Source: Desulfoluna spongiiphila (lineage in GTDB: Bacteria > Desulfobacterota > Desulfobacteria > Desulfobacterales > Desulfolunaceae). Taken from it: 64,000 nucleotides of DNA. The stretch spans positions 124,001 to 188,000 of the forward strand of contig NZ_FMUX01000012.1 of assembly GCF_900101345.1 (NCBI RefSeq), written 5' to 3'. A program made the position numbers and the translations under genes. Below, in pieces: positions 1 through 9,205 of this stretch (positions are counted from its first letter, which is position 1; the number at the start of each line of letters is the position of its first letter). The notes below the pieces were generated by a model. It saw only the letters and a list, made by a program, of their open reading frames with translations. It had not been told where the DNA came from and did not search any database.

Positions 1-608
1 ATGTCCGACGCGTGCTTGACCTTGAGGACGTGGGCTGACCTGCCGGTGTGGTAGGCGAGGTCCGGGTTTTTGACGATAAGGCCTTCTCCCCCTTTTTTTT
101 CTACGGATGCCATGAATTGCTCCAGATGATGCGGCCCTTCGCAGGGTATCTGGGGAATGATACGGGCAGGGGCTTCGGGGTGGGTTTTAAACCACTGGCG
201 GGCCCTGGCAAGGCGATGGGGAAAGGAGCCCTGAGTGTTGGGTACTTCGAAAATGTTGTAGGTGATCCGTTTCCAGTGGTCCGATGGGCTGTGATCCATG
301 ACGGTGCCCTGGATAAAAGAGAAATCACCACGGGTGCTCCAGAGTTCGCCGTCGAGCTCAAAGGGGGGAAAGTCCCGGGTGAACCAGGCAGGGGCATGGA
401 TGGTTTTTCCCTTGCGGGTGACCAGGGTGGTCCCGTTCCAGTACCCACGGATTCCGTCGAGCTTTTCACTCATGAACCATCCGGTGATGTGTTCCTCACC
501 GGTGTAGGTGGCGGCTTTCTGGAGTGTCGGGGGAGCGGCCCACAGGGCAGTGGGGAGAAGGAGAAGAAACAGGGGGAGCAGTTTCAGGAGCCGGCGTGTC
601 GGAAGCAT
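1..608 (-). CDS. Secreted ATP-dependent DNA ligase (C-terminus beyond window)
   Basis: The frame stays open from the ATG at 608 to the left edge (about 202 codons seen), so the gene is cut by the window. The product starts with a hydrophobic signal peptide ending near LWAAPPTL. It then carries the nucleotidyltransferase motif KLDGIRGYW (motif I, K-x-D-G, adenylated lysine), followed by FELDGELWS, an F-based IPQIPCEG stretch, and GGEGLIVKNP near the lower motifs. These are signatures of the small ATP-dependent DNA ligases. A leader peptide is known for the periplasmic LigE-like group, so I infer an exported enzyme sealing DNA in the periplasm. It follows the upstream gene by 3 nt and is probably co-transcribed with it. 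The catalytic core is clear; the subfamily is less certain. Confidence 0.85.
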   Translation of the reverse strand, partial: MLPTRRLLKLLPLFLLLLPTALWAAPPTLQKAATYTGEEHITGWFMSEKLDGIRGYWNGTTLVTRKGKTIHAPAWFTRDFPPFELDGELWSTRGDFSFIQGTVMDHSPSDHWKRITYNIFEVPNTQGSFPHRLARARQWFKTHPEAPARIIPQIPCEGPHHLEQFMASVEKKGGEGLIVKNPDLAYHTGRSAHVLKVKHASD

Positions 609-611
609 GGG

Positions 612-1079
612 TCATCGCCCGATGTCCACCGACTGCGACGGGGTTCGCGTCGGGGGCTGGATGAAGTCGATCTCTTCGAGCCGCATTTTGGGGTCGAGTT
701 TTTTGTAGTAGAAATCGCCGTAGCCGGGTGTGCACATTTTTAAATACCCCTCATCTGTCTTCTGGGCCACGAGGCAGAACCGGTCCCGGTTCTGGTGCTG
801 GAGGGTAACGGTGTCGTCCGTCACGGAGACATCCAGAAGGAGGCGATTCCATCCTTTCGTGGGGGAGTATTTTCGCAAGTCACCGTCGGGGCTGAAGAGC
901 AGGACGTGTTTTTCCCGGGGGCATTTTGGTGCTGGAGATGCCTCATCGGCAGGGGGTTGCGAAGAGACAGCGACATGAAGCCACCGTCCGTGGAGCCAGG
1001 TAGACTCCTCCAGGTGGGTGTTTAAGTTGGCATTGTCCGTACTGAAGGTGAGGAGAAGGGCAAAAAGGAACTGGGGCAT
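612..1079 (-). CDS. Small exported protein of unknown function
   Basis: This encodes 155 aa. The ATG at 1079 is preceded by GGAG at a 6-nt spacing; an earlier in-frame ATG at 1091 lies inside that ribosome site and is unlikely. The first 17 residues (MPQFLFALLLTFSTDNA) resemble a signal peptide. The rest is soluble, with the segment DRFCLVAQKTDEGYLKMC suggesting a beta-rich fold and a possible disulfide. I do not recognise the family. It stops 3 nt before the secreted DNA ligase starts, so the two probably form one unit and act in the same compartment. Confidence 0.65.
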   Translation of the reverse strand: MPQFLFALLLTFSTDNANLNTHLEESTWLHGRWLHVAVSSQPPADEASPAPKCPREKHVLLFSPDGDLRKYSPTKGWNRLLLDVSVTDDTVTLQHQNRDRFCLVAQKTDEGYLKMCTPGYGDFYYKKLDPKMRLEEIDFIQPPTRTPSQSVDIGR

Positions 1080-1356
1080 ACAAATCTCCAATCTGTGATT
1101 GGTAAGGGAGTATGACGAAGGTAACTTTTTAACTTTTTTTTCTCAGTAATACGCTATATTGCGAAAATGATCAAGGGGAGAAAGGGAGCCGCGAATCGAG
1201 GAGGCGTTTCCCTGCGCCACCTTCCCCTTGCGAAGGTCATCTTTCCGCGGCCTGCCCATGCCCTGCGCAATGCCTTACCCGTTGAGGTGATAAGGGCACG
1301 CTTAATATACAGATGCACAATTAAAAAAACGCCGGGTAACTATTCAGTTCAAACAA

Positions 1357-1410
1357 GCCTCCGGCGGCCCTGTCGGGGGCCAAGTTTTTGAAAAGTTTGA
1401 TAAACAGGTT
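1357..1410 (+). repeat. Type B dispersed intergenic repeat
   Basis: It starts GCCTCCGGCGGC, runs through a GGGGGCCAAG segment, then a TTTTTGAAAAG dyad, and ends in AAACAGGTT. The same order of blocks recurs, in either orientation, near 39.7, 56.8, 58.9 and 60.0 kb. It lies in the 1092-1620 spacer, where I see no gene. Confidence 0.8.
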
Positions 1411-1442
1411 AAAAAAACAGATTCAGTTTAATCTGAACCATA

Positions 1443-1526
1443 GGCGAATGTGATTTTCCCTGAGGAACGAAGGGGAAAGCGCATTCGCAACCTGCTTTCG
1501 AGGTGGCTCACCTCGCCGCCGGAGGC
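1443..1526 (-). repeat. Type A dispersed intergenic repeat
   Basis: Read on the minus strand it starts GCCTCCGGCGGC, then the hairpin GAGGTGAGCCACCTC, then a second dyad made of GCGAATGCGC...GCACATTCGC-like arms around CCCTTCGTTCCTCAGGG. It sits about 95 bp beyond the stop of the minus-strand rapA gene and reads in the same direction as that gene. The flanking block CCATAGAAGGCAT (1550-1562) also follows the copy at 7.4 kb. Confidence 0.85.
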
Positions 1527-1620
1527 AAGCTTTTTCTACCCAACTTTAACCATAGAAGGCATCTTTTTGCCGGTTTGATTTTTGCGGTGTCCCTTTTAAG
1601 TCCCCGGAGTCGCGTTACCG

Positions 1621-4395
1621 TCATGGCATGAGCAGAATCAGGCGCAGGGAATCAAGGCGGATGCGGCATCCTCCAAGGGCGGTTTCCATGGCGCGTTTTT
1701 CGGTGACAAGGGCGGTGAGTTCGGCGTCGGTAACGTCGGGGTTGGTGGCTTTCAGGGCGGTGAGGCGGGAGATCTCACGGTCCATGAAGGCTGCCATGGC
1801 GACGGTGGCCGTATCGGTTAGGGCGCGGCTTTGGGCGTCCATTTCAGCGGTGCCTTGCTTCATGATCCCGGGAAGGAGTTCCCGGACCAGCGAGGGGTGT
1901 TCGGAGAGCCATGGGGTCGGCAGGTCTTCCAGGGCTTCGGAGAGATCTCCGGGGCTCCACCGGTCGGTGACCTCTTCCCCCGCGTGGTTCAAGACCATGC
2001 GAAACGGGGCGGTGGGGAGGAACCGGTCCACGCGCAGGCGGGCAGGGGCCACGCACTCGGGTACCCCGAGAAGTTCCACCAGGAGTCCGTTTTCTTCTGC
2101 TCCCGGAAGGCAGGCCAGGGCCGCGTTGCCGGTATCCGATCCGAGGAAGGACTCCAGGGCGCCTACCACCATGGGGTGATCCGCGGTTAAGAATTCGATC
2201 TCTTCGCGTTTCAGCGCGGTGTTGCGGTCAAAGGTGACCACCAGGGGGTTGCGCCGGAAGGGGGGCAGGGGAAGGGAGGGCTCGTCGCTCTCCTTGAACT
2301 CCAAAAGCACGGTTTTTCCATCGGCCATGTCCACCTCGATGCCGTGGTGCCTGAAGAGGCGGAGGATAAAACCGGGAAGCTCCGGGGCGCTGTCCTGTGC
2401 GTTGACCATGGCAAGGAGTGCTTTGATGCGTTCGGGACGGTTGGCCGAGAGCTCAAGGAGCCTGTCCCGCCCCTTTTCCAGGGTTGCTGCAAGGTCTGCG
2501 GTGACCCGCCGGGTTTCTGCCAGGAGTTCATCCAGCTCGGGTACGGGCACATGGCCGGTCTCCATGGCCTGGTCCATGAGGCCGTCAAGGGGGGCTTTGA
2601 GGGTGGCCCCGATGGCATGAAGGCCCGGCACGCATCGGGAAAAAAGGCCCATGGCTTCGTACCAGCGCGCTGAGATCTCGGTTGCGCTTTGGGCAAGAAA
2701 GGGCACGTGGATGGTGATGTCGTGCTCCTGGCCGATGCGGTCCAGGCGGCCGATACGCTGTTCCACTTTTTCCGGGTTGGTGGGCAGGTCAAAGAGGACC
2801 AGGTGCCTTGCGAATTGAAAATTTCGTCCTTCGCTGCCGATTTCCGAACAGATGAGAAGGCGGGCGCCGTCTTTTTCCGCGAACCATGCGGCGTTACGGT
2901 CTCGGCGGATGAGGGGCATCTCTTCGTGGAAGAGGGCGATCTTCACAGAGAGGTGTCGTGCAAGGGCGGATTCAATGGCACGGGCCTTTTGGCGGGTCGT
3001 GCAGATGACCAGGATCTTTTCATGGCGGTGGGCCTTGATGTGCCGGGCCAGCCAGTGGATTCTGGGGTCATCTGCGAGGTCCGGCATGGGCGCATCCTGG
3101 TCTTGTTCATGGCGAAGCTCTTCGTGGTGCAGGGCGATGGCCCCGGCCGTGGCGTCGAGGCTGCAGAGGTTGGGCACCCGACCGGCAAATCCCTTGATGG
3201 ACTTTCGGGTGTTCCTGAAAATCACCCGGCCGGGGCCGTGGCGGTCCAGGAGGTCCTCCACCACGGCGAGGCGATCCGATCCGGGGGCCTTGGTCAGGGT
3301 GGAAAGGGTGTTCTGCTCCGGAAGGGTCAACGCCTTGTTGTCCAGCAGTTTTTCGGCAAGGGCCGCCACCTTTCGGTGACCGTCTGCTTCCCGCTTGTAG
3401 GCCTCAAATCCTGGGTAACGGGCGGGGTCTAAAAGACGAAGCTGGGCAAAATGGGCTTTTTGTCCCATCTGCTCCGGCGTGGCCGTGAGAAGGAGCAGGC
3501 CCCGGCTGGCACGGGCCAGTGCCTCCACGCATTGGAAGCTGTGACCCTCGGGCTCCATGTGGTGGGCTTCATCCACCACCACCATGTCAAAGCCTGCGGT
3601 AAGGGCGTTGAGCATGTGTTTTTCCGTTTTTAAGGTGGCCAGGGGGGCCAGGATTAACTGGTCGTCTGTAAAGGGGTTGCCTGCCGGATCGCGCTGTGCC
3701 GCTTCGGCGAGATGCTCGGCATTTGCGATGCGAAAGTGGAGGTTGAAGCGCCGCAGGAGCTCCACAAACCATTGGTGTACCAGGGCATCGGGGACAAGGA
3801 TCAGGACCCGGGATACCTGTTCGGTCAGGAGCAGGCGATGGAGAATAAGGCAGGCCTCGATGGTTTTGCCCAGGCCCACCTCATCGGCCAGGAGCACGCG
3901 GGGGAGGCGGCGTTCGGATACTTCCCGGGCGATGTGAAACTGGTGGCCGATGAGGTCCACGCGTCCTCCGAGGAACCCGCGCACCGGAGAGGCCTTGGCC
4001 TTCAGGTGCTGGGAGAGGGCCTCAGCGCGCAGGTCAAAAAGGGCAGAGGCATCGGCAAAACCGCCCGCCAGGCGGTCCACGGGCGAGGAGAAGCTCAAGG
4101 TGTCGGAGAGCTCGGATTCCGGCAGCTCGTGGCCGTTGCCGCAGTAGACGAGAATCCCTTCGACCTCTTCCACGGTGTCCACGGAAAAAGAGGCCTTGTT
4201 CCGGCTTGTGACCGCATCTCCGGGTTTGAAGGTGACCCGGCGCAAGGGGGCGGCAGCCGCGGAGTATTGCCGGGTGCAGTCGCTCTCTTCAAATCGGACG
4301 GTGACCCGCCTTGTTTCCACGGCCCAGACGGTGCCCAGCCCCAGTTCCGGTTCGGTTTCACTGACCCAGCGTTGACCCACAACAAATGGATTCAT
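1621..4395 (-). CDS. rapA: RapA-type SWI2/SNF2 ATPase
   Basis: RapA binds RNA polymerase and uses ATP hydrolysis to recycle it. The 924-aa product is close to the E. coli length (968). It begins with a Tudor-like N-terminal region (NPFVVGQRWVSE...). The SF2 helicase motifs follow: LADEVGLGKTIEA (Walker A, about residue 170), VVDEAHH, LLTATP, and the C-lobe GRNFQFARHLVLFDLP with EQRIGRLDRIGQ (arginine fingers). A RapA C-terminal domain fills the rest. I chose the ATG at 4395, with an AGGGA-type site upstream; a TTG one codon earlier is possible. It is apparently monocistronic, with repeat elements on its 3' side. A phage-type SNF2 helicase is unlikely given the Tudor start and RapA length. Confidence 0.88.
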   Translation of the reverse strand: MNPFVVGQRWVSETEPELGLGTVWAVETRRVTVRFEESDCTRQYSAAAAPLRRVTFKPGDAVTSRNKASFSVDTVEEVEGILVYCGNGHELPESELSDTLSFSSPVDRLAGGFADASALFDLRAEALSQHLKAKASPVRGFLGGRVDLIGHQFHIAREVSERRLPRVLLADEVGLGKTIEACLILHRLLLTEQVSRVLILVPDALVHQWFVELLRRFNLHFRIANAEHLAEAAQRDPAGNPFTDDQLILAPLATLKTEKHMLNALTAGFDMVVVDEAHHMEPEGHSFQCVEALARASRGLLLLTATPEQMGQKAHFAQLRLLDPARYPGFEAYKREADGHRKVAALAEKLLDNKALTLPEQNTLSTLTKAPGSDRLAVVEDLLDRHGPGRVIFRNTRKSIKGFAGRVPNLCSLDATAGAIALHHEELRHEQDQDAPMPDLADDPRIHWLARHIKAHRHEKILVICTTRQKARAIESALARHLSVKIALFHEEMPLIRRDRNAAWFAEKDGARLLICSEIGSEGRNFQFARHLVLFDLPTNPEKVEQRIGRLDRIGQEHDITIHVPFLAQSATEISARWYEAMGLFSRCVPGLHAIGATLKAPLDGLMDQAMETGHVPVPELDELLAETRRVTADLAATLEKGRDRLLELSANRPERIKALLAMVNAQDSAPELPGFILRLFRHHGIEVDMADGKTVLLEFKESDEPSLPLPPFRRNPLVVTFDRNTALKREEIEFLTADHPMVVGALESFLGSDTGNAALACLPGAEENGLLVELLGVPECVAPARLRVDRFLPTAPFRMVLNHAGEEVTDRWSPGDLSEALEDLPTPWLSEHPSLVRELLPGIMKQGTAEMDAQSRALTDTATVAMAAFMDREISRLTALKATNPDVTDAELTALVTEKRAMETALGGCRIRLDSLRLILLMP

Positions 4396-4639
4396 CAATT
4401 GCGTTTCCCTTCACCCTCATCAGGCTTGCGTGTGTTCAAGTCCTCGGCCATGGGATCATGGCAAAGCGCCCGATGGAATATACCAAATTGACTGAAATAT
4501 CCAGCCCATTTTGCAGGGTGACGCAGCCGACGGGTAAGCTCCCGTATTGGGCAGGAGGAGGCTCTGGAGCAGGTGCAATGGCTGTTTCGCTTTCCCTGCC
4601 CCGGGGGAAGTCGTTGTTGAAATTTATCCCGATATTATG

Positions 4640-4656
4640 CATCATGATTCATGATG
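4640..4656. promoter_or_regulatory. 17-bp perfect palindrome upstream of exported-protein gene
   Basis: CATCATGA-T-TCATGATG is a perfect dyad lying 78 bp upstream of the next start codon, in the 338-bp divergent spacer after rapA. It looks like an operator half-site pair; the binding protein is unknown. Confidence 0.35.
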
Positions 4657-4733
4657 GGTTTACGGTTTTTCGGGGCCCGGCAACACATACGACGGGGGCG
4701 ATGACTGCCCTCGAAAGAAAACGAGGTGAGATT

Positions 4734-5450
4734 ATGTATAAGGAAAACACCCGCAGGACATCCTGCATAAGTGTCGGCTCGGTGGGGCGTGCCCTGATGG
4801 CCGCTGCCCTTATCGTTGGTTGGGTGGGCCCGTTTTCCCTTGCCGGGGCGGCGTCGTATGGCAAGTCCACGGAGGCCGCATCCCAGGGAGCACCGGTCTC
4901 CGAGGCCGGGGTCCCAAACGGTCCGGCTGAAAACCAGCCTCCCTCCAACGCGGAGATCACCAAGCCCAGCGGGTCCACCGAAGCCCTTATGGATGCCTAC
5001 AATCGCAGGCTCCAGAGCGTGATGGACCAGGCCGATCCCTTTACGTACGTCACCCCCGAGGAAGCATTTTCCGCGTCCAGGGCGCTGAAGAACAATTCAG
5101 AGTACAGGAAAGCCCTGGAGCTTTACTTGCAGTTGGTCGGTGAAGGCGAAAAACCTGCAGGGGGAACGCCCGACGTCGGGGATCCCGGTCTTACCGGACA
5201 GGATGACGAGACGCGAAAGGGCGCTCTGGAAACATACGATGCCCTCTACGACGCATTGCTTGAACAGGCCAAAGCCCATGAGAACCTGGGGCAGGTCCCC
5301 GATGTCCGGGAGTTGATCGAAGAGGCCATGGCATCCATGGCCGAGGACGGCACCGGTGTCGACGCTGCCGCCACAGAGCTTTACAAAGAGATCATGGAGA
5401 AGGTCGCGGGACAGGCTGGGACGCAGCCCCCGGAAACGGGCGCACCTTAG
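4734..5450 (+). CDS. Exported protein of unknown function
   Basis: The ATG at 4734 has GAGG at a 7-nt spacing, giving 238 aa. A signal peptide covers about residues 1-38 (basic start, then LMAAALIVGWVGPFSLAGAA). Residues 40-75 are low-complexity and Pro/Ser rich. The remainder is helical, with a TPR-like pair of segments (NNSEYRKALELYLQLV and LYDALLEQAKAHENLGQ). No family is recognised. It is followed after 46 nt by two paralogous membrane-anchored proteins and may be in the same operon, which suggests a shared role at the cell envelope. Confidence 0.7.
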   Translation: MYKENTRRTSCISVGSVGRALMAAALIVGWVGPFSLAGAASYGKSTEAASQGAPVSEAGVPNGPAENQPPSNAEITKPSGSTEALMDAYNRRLQSVMDQADPFTYVTPEEAFSASRALKNNSEYRKALELYLQLVGEGEKPAGGTPDVGDPGLTGQDDETRKGALETYDALYDALLEQAKAHENLGQVPDVRELIEEAMASMAEDGTGVDAAATELYKEIMEKVAGQAGTQPPETGAP

Positions 5451-5496
5451 ATATAGCCTTATCGAAGGTTAATGAAACAGTCATGGCAGGAGCGGT

Positions 5497-6363
5497 ATGG
5501 ATGTGTCACCGTGGTTGCTGGTGGGGGCCTCAGCGGTTCTGTGTATTCCCCTGGCCCTTGAATTGAGGCAGATGACGCGGGGAGGCCCGTTGGCCTTGAT
5601 CGGTCTCTACCTCTTTTTTTTTCTCGGGAGTTGCTCGCTTATCGACCGTTTTCTGGTGGACATTCCCGTGGCGGGTCTTGGAAAACCCCCGGCGCTTGTG
5701 GATGGGCTTGAGACCCGGTTGAGGAAGGATCCCGTGTGCAGGGTGCTTGCGCAATGTGACCCCCAAGGGTACCAGGCGCTGGTTGACTGCATGGCGGCGT
5801 CCGGGTTGAGTTCCATGGCGCAGGCCTATGACTCTCCGGAGGTCAACAGAATCCTGGCGCAGTCTCTCCATGCCAACCTTCCCAAGGCCTCGGATAGTGC
5901 CCTTGTTCACTACATGCAGGCGACACTCAGGGAGCTTCAGGAGACGGCATGGGATCGGCCGGATGCGTGTTTGACGGTGGGTATGGGGCAGGATGCCGGG
6001 TGTGACCGGGCCTACTTTATAGGGGAAGAGATGCGCGATCTGTATACCGGGGTGTTCATGGAGGTTCTGTCCTCCGCGTCCCGGGGGGGGCACCCCGTCC
6101 CCAGCCGAACCGCCTACAATCAGGCCATGAAGGCCGTCATGGAGGAACTTCGAGCCGGCCATGGCAGTGAGTTGAGGCTCCTTAAGGATCCCGGGCGCTA
6201 CGTCAGGGACGAAGAGGACCGAGCCAGGTATTGCCGCCTGGTTACCTCGTATTATGAGGCCATCGCTTTTCAGCCGTCTGAGGAAGCCGGGGCGATACTC
6301 CGCTGGGTGTGTGCTACGTCTGCTGTTGCAGAGGGCGGTATTCGGCTGAGTTTCAGTGAGTGA
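5497..6363 (+). CDS. Membrane-anchored protein, first of a tandem paralogous pair
   Basis: This encodes 288 aa. Two N-terminal membrane segments (about residues 5-22 and 31-52, the second ending LIDRFLVDIP) precede a large soluble helical domain. It shares with the next gene the block LFFFL...IDR and, near the end, YVRDEEDRARYCRLVTSYYEA followed by GAILRWV. This shows a tandem duplication with strong divergence. No known family is recognised. Confidence 0.7.
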   Translation: MDVSPWLLVGASAVLCIPLALELRQMTRGGPLALIGLYLFFFLGSCSLIDRFLVDIPVAGLGKPPALVDGLETRLRKDPVCRVLAQCDPQGYQALVDCMAASGLSSMAQAYDSPEVNRILAQSLHANLPKASDSALVHYMQATLRELQETAWDRPDACLTVGMGQDAGCDRAYFIGEEMRDLYTGVFMEVLSSASRGGHPVPSRTAYNQAMKAVMEELRAGHGSELRLLKDPGRYVRDEEDRARYCRLVTSYYEAIAFQPSEEAGAILRWVCATSAVAEGGIRLSFSE

Positions 6364-6408
6364 CCGGCCCTTGAGGGCCAAGAGAACCGCGTGAGAAAGG
6401 ACCGGAGC

Positions 6409-7239
6409 ATGTTGCCGTGGATCTGCATGGGGGGAGCGGTGGTCGTCAGTGTGGTGATGGCCCACGAACTGGATCAGAAATTTGCCCCGGGGCGCGGACT
6501 GTGTATCGTGTTCGGGTTGTTTCTCTTTTTTTTGAGTGTGACGGTTATCGATCGGTATGTGGCACCCATTCCGCCTTTTAAAATGCCTGAGTCCCGAACC
6601 GTCCGCGAAGAACTGGAGGACGAGGTGTCCCGGGATGCCATTTACGGGGTCCTTAAAGAAAGGGACGCCCGGGCGTATGAGCTGGTGGTGGGGTTGCTGT
6701 ACTCCCTTCGGTATGAGAACGGTGACGAAGACGCCGTCATGGACCGGGTCAACGACATTCTCATGAAGGCCTTTGACGACGGCCTCTACCGGGCCACGGA
6801 TGCGGCCCTTGTGCGTTTTGTGGAGTACAAGCTCCGGGAGATGGCAGATCTTTCCGCATACCATGACGGCTTTTGTTATGGCCCCCTCTGGGACGAGGGG
6901 GAAGGCGCCACCCGGGGTGGGGACATTTCGGAGGAGACCCGGGCTTATTTCCGAGAGGTGTTCGTGGCGGTGATGGCTCACTCTGTGGGACCGGGCAAGT
7001 TGCCTTCCGAGGAGCTCTACGATGAGGCCATGGTGCCGGTGGACGAGATGATGTATGCCCGGTTCGGCGAAGAGGTCCGTGTTTTTATCCAGCCGGATAT
7101 CTATGTGAGGGATGCCGAGAACCGGGCGCGGTATTGTGTCATCATGCGCGGGTATTACGAAACAATCCTGGAGCAGCCCCCGGACCGGGCGGGGATGATC
7201 ATGCGGTGGCTTTACAGGCCCTGGAGAGATCGGCATTAA
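6409..7239 (+). CDS. Membrane-anchored protein, second of a tandem paralogous pair
   Basis: It encodes 276 aa from the ATG at 6409 (AAAGGA 8 nt upstream); an in-frame GTG at 6391 would add six residues. Architecture matches the preceding gene: two N-terminal membrane segments ending VIDRYVAPIP, then an acidic helical domain, and the C-terminal block YVRDAENRARYC with RAGMIMRWL. The conserved C-terminal motif between two otherwise diverged copies marks the functionally constrained part. Function is unknown. Confidence 0.7.
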   Translation: MLPWICMGGAVVVSVVMAHELDQKFAPGRGLCIVFGLFLFFLSVTVIDRYVAPIPPFKMPESRTVREELEDEVSRDAIYGVLKERDARAYELVVGLLYSLRYENGDEDAVMDRVNDILMKAFDDGLYRATDAALVRFVEYKLREMADLSAYHDGFCYGPLWDEGEGATRGGDISEETRAYFREVFVAVMAHSVGPGKLPSEELYDEAMVPVDEMMYARFGEEVRVFIQPDIYVRDAENRARYCVIMRGYYETILEQPPDRAGMIMRWLYRPWRDRH

Positions 7240-7329
7240 GGCACATGGGTAACTGCCCAGTTTATGCCTTTTGGGGTTAACGTTAAACAAACTGGTTCTG
7301 TAATTATTCTTCAATAGATTTCACCTTAA

Positions 7330-7379
7330 AGGCGCATCCGCAACCTGCTTTCGAGGTGGCACACCTCGCCGCCGGAGGC
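7330..7379 (-). repeat. Type A repeat, truncated copy
   Basis: It carries GCATCCGCAACCTGC, the GAGGTG-GCA-CACCTC hairpin and GCCGCCGGAGGC, followed by the CCATAGAAGGCAT block at 7410-7422. The distal dyad arm is missing. It lies between two plus-strand genes and so, unlike most copies, does not follow a gene on its own strand. Confidence 0.75.
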
Positions 7380-7465
7380 CTCGCTTTTGTTTTTTCCTGA
7401 GCCTTTGACCATAGAAGGCATTTTGAGCTGAACCGTGACTACGTAAGATTGAATTAAGGATGGGT

Positions 7466-8143
7466 ATGTCGGAAGAGAGTCGGGTCGTGAGGCCGGGAAA
7501 GGCCGCAAGGCACGTAATCGGTGAAAAAGGGGAGTCCCTTGTGGCGCCCCGGGGCTGGGCGCTTCTGCCTCCCGGGGATGCTGCTTTGACACGGCGCGTG
7601 AAAAAGGCCGGTCCCCACTGGCAGGTGCAGGAGAAAAAAGGGCGCAAACTTTTTTCCAGGGGTGTGTGGGCCCCGGCGGAGACCATCCGGTCCCTGCGGG
7701 TCATTCTGGAAACGGAACGGGAGACCCCTGCCTACAAGAAAAAGCGCGCAGCGGACAAAGCCCGGCGGGAGAAAGAGCAGGGTGCCTACGTGGAAGACTT
7801 CAACGGGGCTGTGCTGGCGTATCTCAAGTTTCATCCGTGCCACCAGGGGCTTGCCGAGGAGCTGGCAACGGCCGTCACCGAGCTCGCCTCCCCTGTGGGA
7901 AGCGGCACCGTGGCACGAACCCGCCGCATTCCCCTTGAGGAGCGGGCCGAGGCCGCGGTCATCGCCTGGATGCGCCACCAGACGACCGCCTACGACAGCC
8001 TGCGAATTGCCCGCGTCAAGGGGGAGCGCCGACGGGTCCGGCGACGCCTGGCCAAGGAGTCCGTGGCCCTTCTCCAGGGGTATCGGCGGGGTGAGCCCAT
8101 GGTCGATTGTCCCTTGAAACGGGCCCTTGCGAAAAACCGTTGA
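7466..8143 (+). CDS. DUF2293 domain protein
   Basis: This encodes 225 aa, from the ATG at 7466 with AAGG 6 nt upstream; an ATG at 7460 overlaps that site. The N-terminal part is basic and lysine-rich. The C-terminal half carries the block FHPCHQGLAEELATAV, then VGSGTVARTRRIPLEERAE and WMRHQTTAYD, which I associate with DUF2293. The very basic composition suggests nucleic-acid binding, as inference only. The gene stands alone between a repeat and the metal transporter. Confidence 0.65.
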   Translation: MSEESRVVRPGKAARHVIGEKGESLVAPRGWALLPPGDAALTRRVKKAGPHWQVQEKKGRKLFSRGVWAPAETIRSLRVILETERETPAYKKKRAADKARREKEQGAYVEDFNGAVLAYLKFHPCHQGLAEELATAVTELASPVGSGTVARTRRIPLEERAEAAVIAWMRHQTTAYDSLRIARVKGERRRVRRRLAKESVALLQGYRRGEPMVDCPLKRALAKNR

Positions 8144-8222
8144 CACATGGGGGAACGCTCCGTCAAAATAAAGGCTCCGGTGTGCCTCTTCCAACCCCAT
8201 GCCTGATGTACTGGAGCCTCCC

Positions 8223-9065
8223 ATGTCCACAGCGATCCCCATGAGCACCGTCCTTTTCGCCTTCGGGCTTACGGCCTTTGCCGGGCTGTCCACCGGCATC
8301 GGCAGTGCCCTTGCCTTTTTTACCAAGAAGACCAACACCAAATTCCTGGCCGTCTCCTTAGGCTTTTCCGCTGGGGTGATGATCTATGTCTCCATGATCG
8401 AAATCTTTGTGAAGGCACGGGACTCCCTCTCACTGGCTGTGGGGCCTACCCTCGGGTACTGGTACACGACCCTTGCTTTTTTCGGAGGGATCGCTGTCAT
8501 CGGAATCATCGATAAATTTGTTCCCTCCTTTGAAAACCCCCATGAATATCACAGAATAGAGGAGATGGGGCCGAACGGAGAGGCTGTGATGGCCGGGGCG
8601 GACGCGAAGAACGGTGCGCTTCTGCGTATGGGCATGTTTTCGGCCCTTGCCATCGGGATCCACAACTTTCCGGAGGGGCTTGCAACCTTCACCAGCGCCA
8701 TCCAGGACCCCACCCTGGGGATCTCCATTGCCGTGGCCATTGCCATCCACAACATACCGGAGGGCATCGCCGTTTCCGTTCCGATCTACTTTGCCACGGG
8801 AAGTCGGAAAAAGGCCTTCGGGTACTCCTTTCTGTCCGGGTTGTCAGAACCGGTGGGGGCCCTTGCGGGGTATCTGATTTTCATGCGGTATTTCAACGAT
8901 ATGGTCTTCGGGTTGCTGTTTGCATCGGTGGCAGGGATCATGGTGTTTATTTCACTTGATGGCCTGCTTCCCACGGCCGAAAAATACGGGGAGCACCACC
9001 ATGCCATTTTTGGTGTCATCGCCGGGATGGCTGTGATGGCCGTCAGCCTTCTGCTTTTTGCCTGA
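8223..9065 (+). CDS. zupT: ZIP-family metal uptake permease ZupT
   Basis: ZupT takes up zinc and other divalent metals across the inner membrane. The 280-aa product has eight hydrophobic segments. Family metal-site motifs are present: HNFPEGL in helix IV, HNIPEGI in helix V, and SEPVGA after that. A histidine-containing loop (ENPHEYHRIEE) occupies the usual variable region between helices III and IV. The ATG at 8223 has GGAG 6-7 nt upstream and fits better than the ATG at 8199. It appears monocistronic. Confidence 0.9.
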   Translation: MSTAIPMSTVLFAFGLTAFAGLSTGIGSALAFFTKKTNTKFLAVSLGFSAGVMIYVSMIEIFVKARDSLSLAVGPTLGYWYTTLAFFGGIAVIGIIDKFVPSFENPHEYHRIEEMGPNGEAVMAGADAKNGALLRMGMFSALAIGIHNFPEGLATFTSAIQDPTLGISIAVAIAIHNIPEGIAVSVPIYFATGSRKKAFGYSFLSGLSEPVGALAGYLIFMRYFNDMVFGLLFASVAGIMVFISLDGLLPTAEKYGEHHHAIFGVIAGMAVMAVSLLLFA

Positions 9066-9205
9066 TACGGATATGTCATGATGGACAGGGGCCTCCGGTG
9101 CTGTTTTTTTGCATCGGGGGCCCTTGATGTTTGGGGGCGAACCACGTGTCAGGTGGGCTCCATGCGTTTTGATCCTAAAATATTAGTCTATCCTAAAAAA
9201 ACTAT

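Noticed and set aside
1092..1356. Gene in the spacer upstream of the exported protein
   Set aside because: The short plus-strand frame at 1167-1391 runs into a dispersed repeat and has no ribosome site or family features.
5530..7314. 594-codon open frame on the minus strand
   Set aside because: It is antisense to two paralogous genes with ribosome sites and membrane helices; its His/Pro/Gly-rich translation looks like GC-rich shadow.
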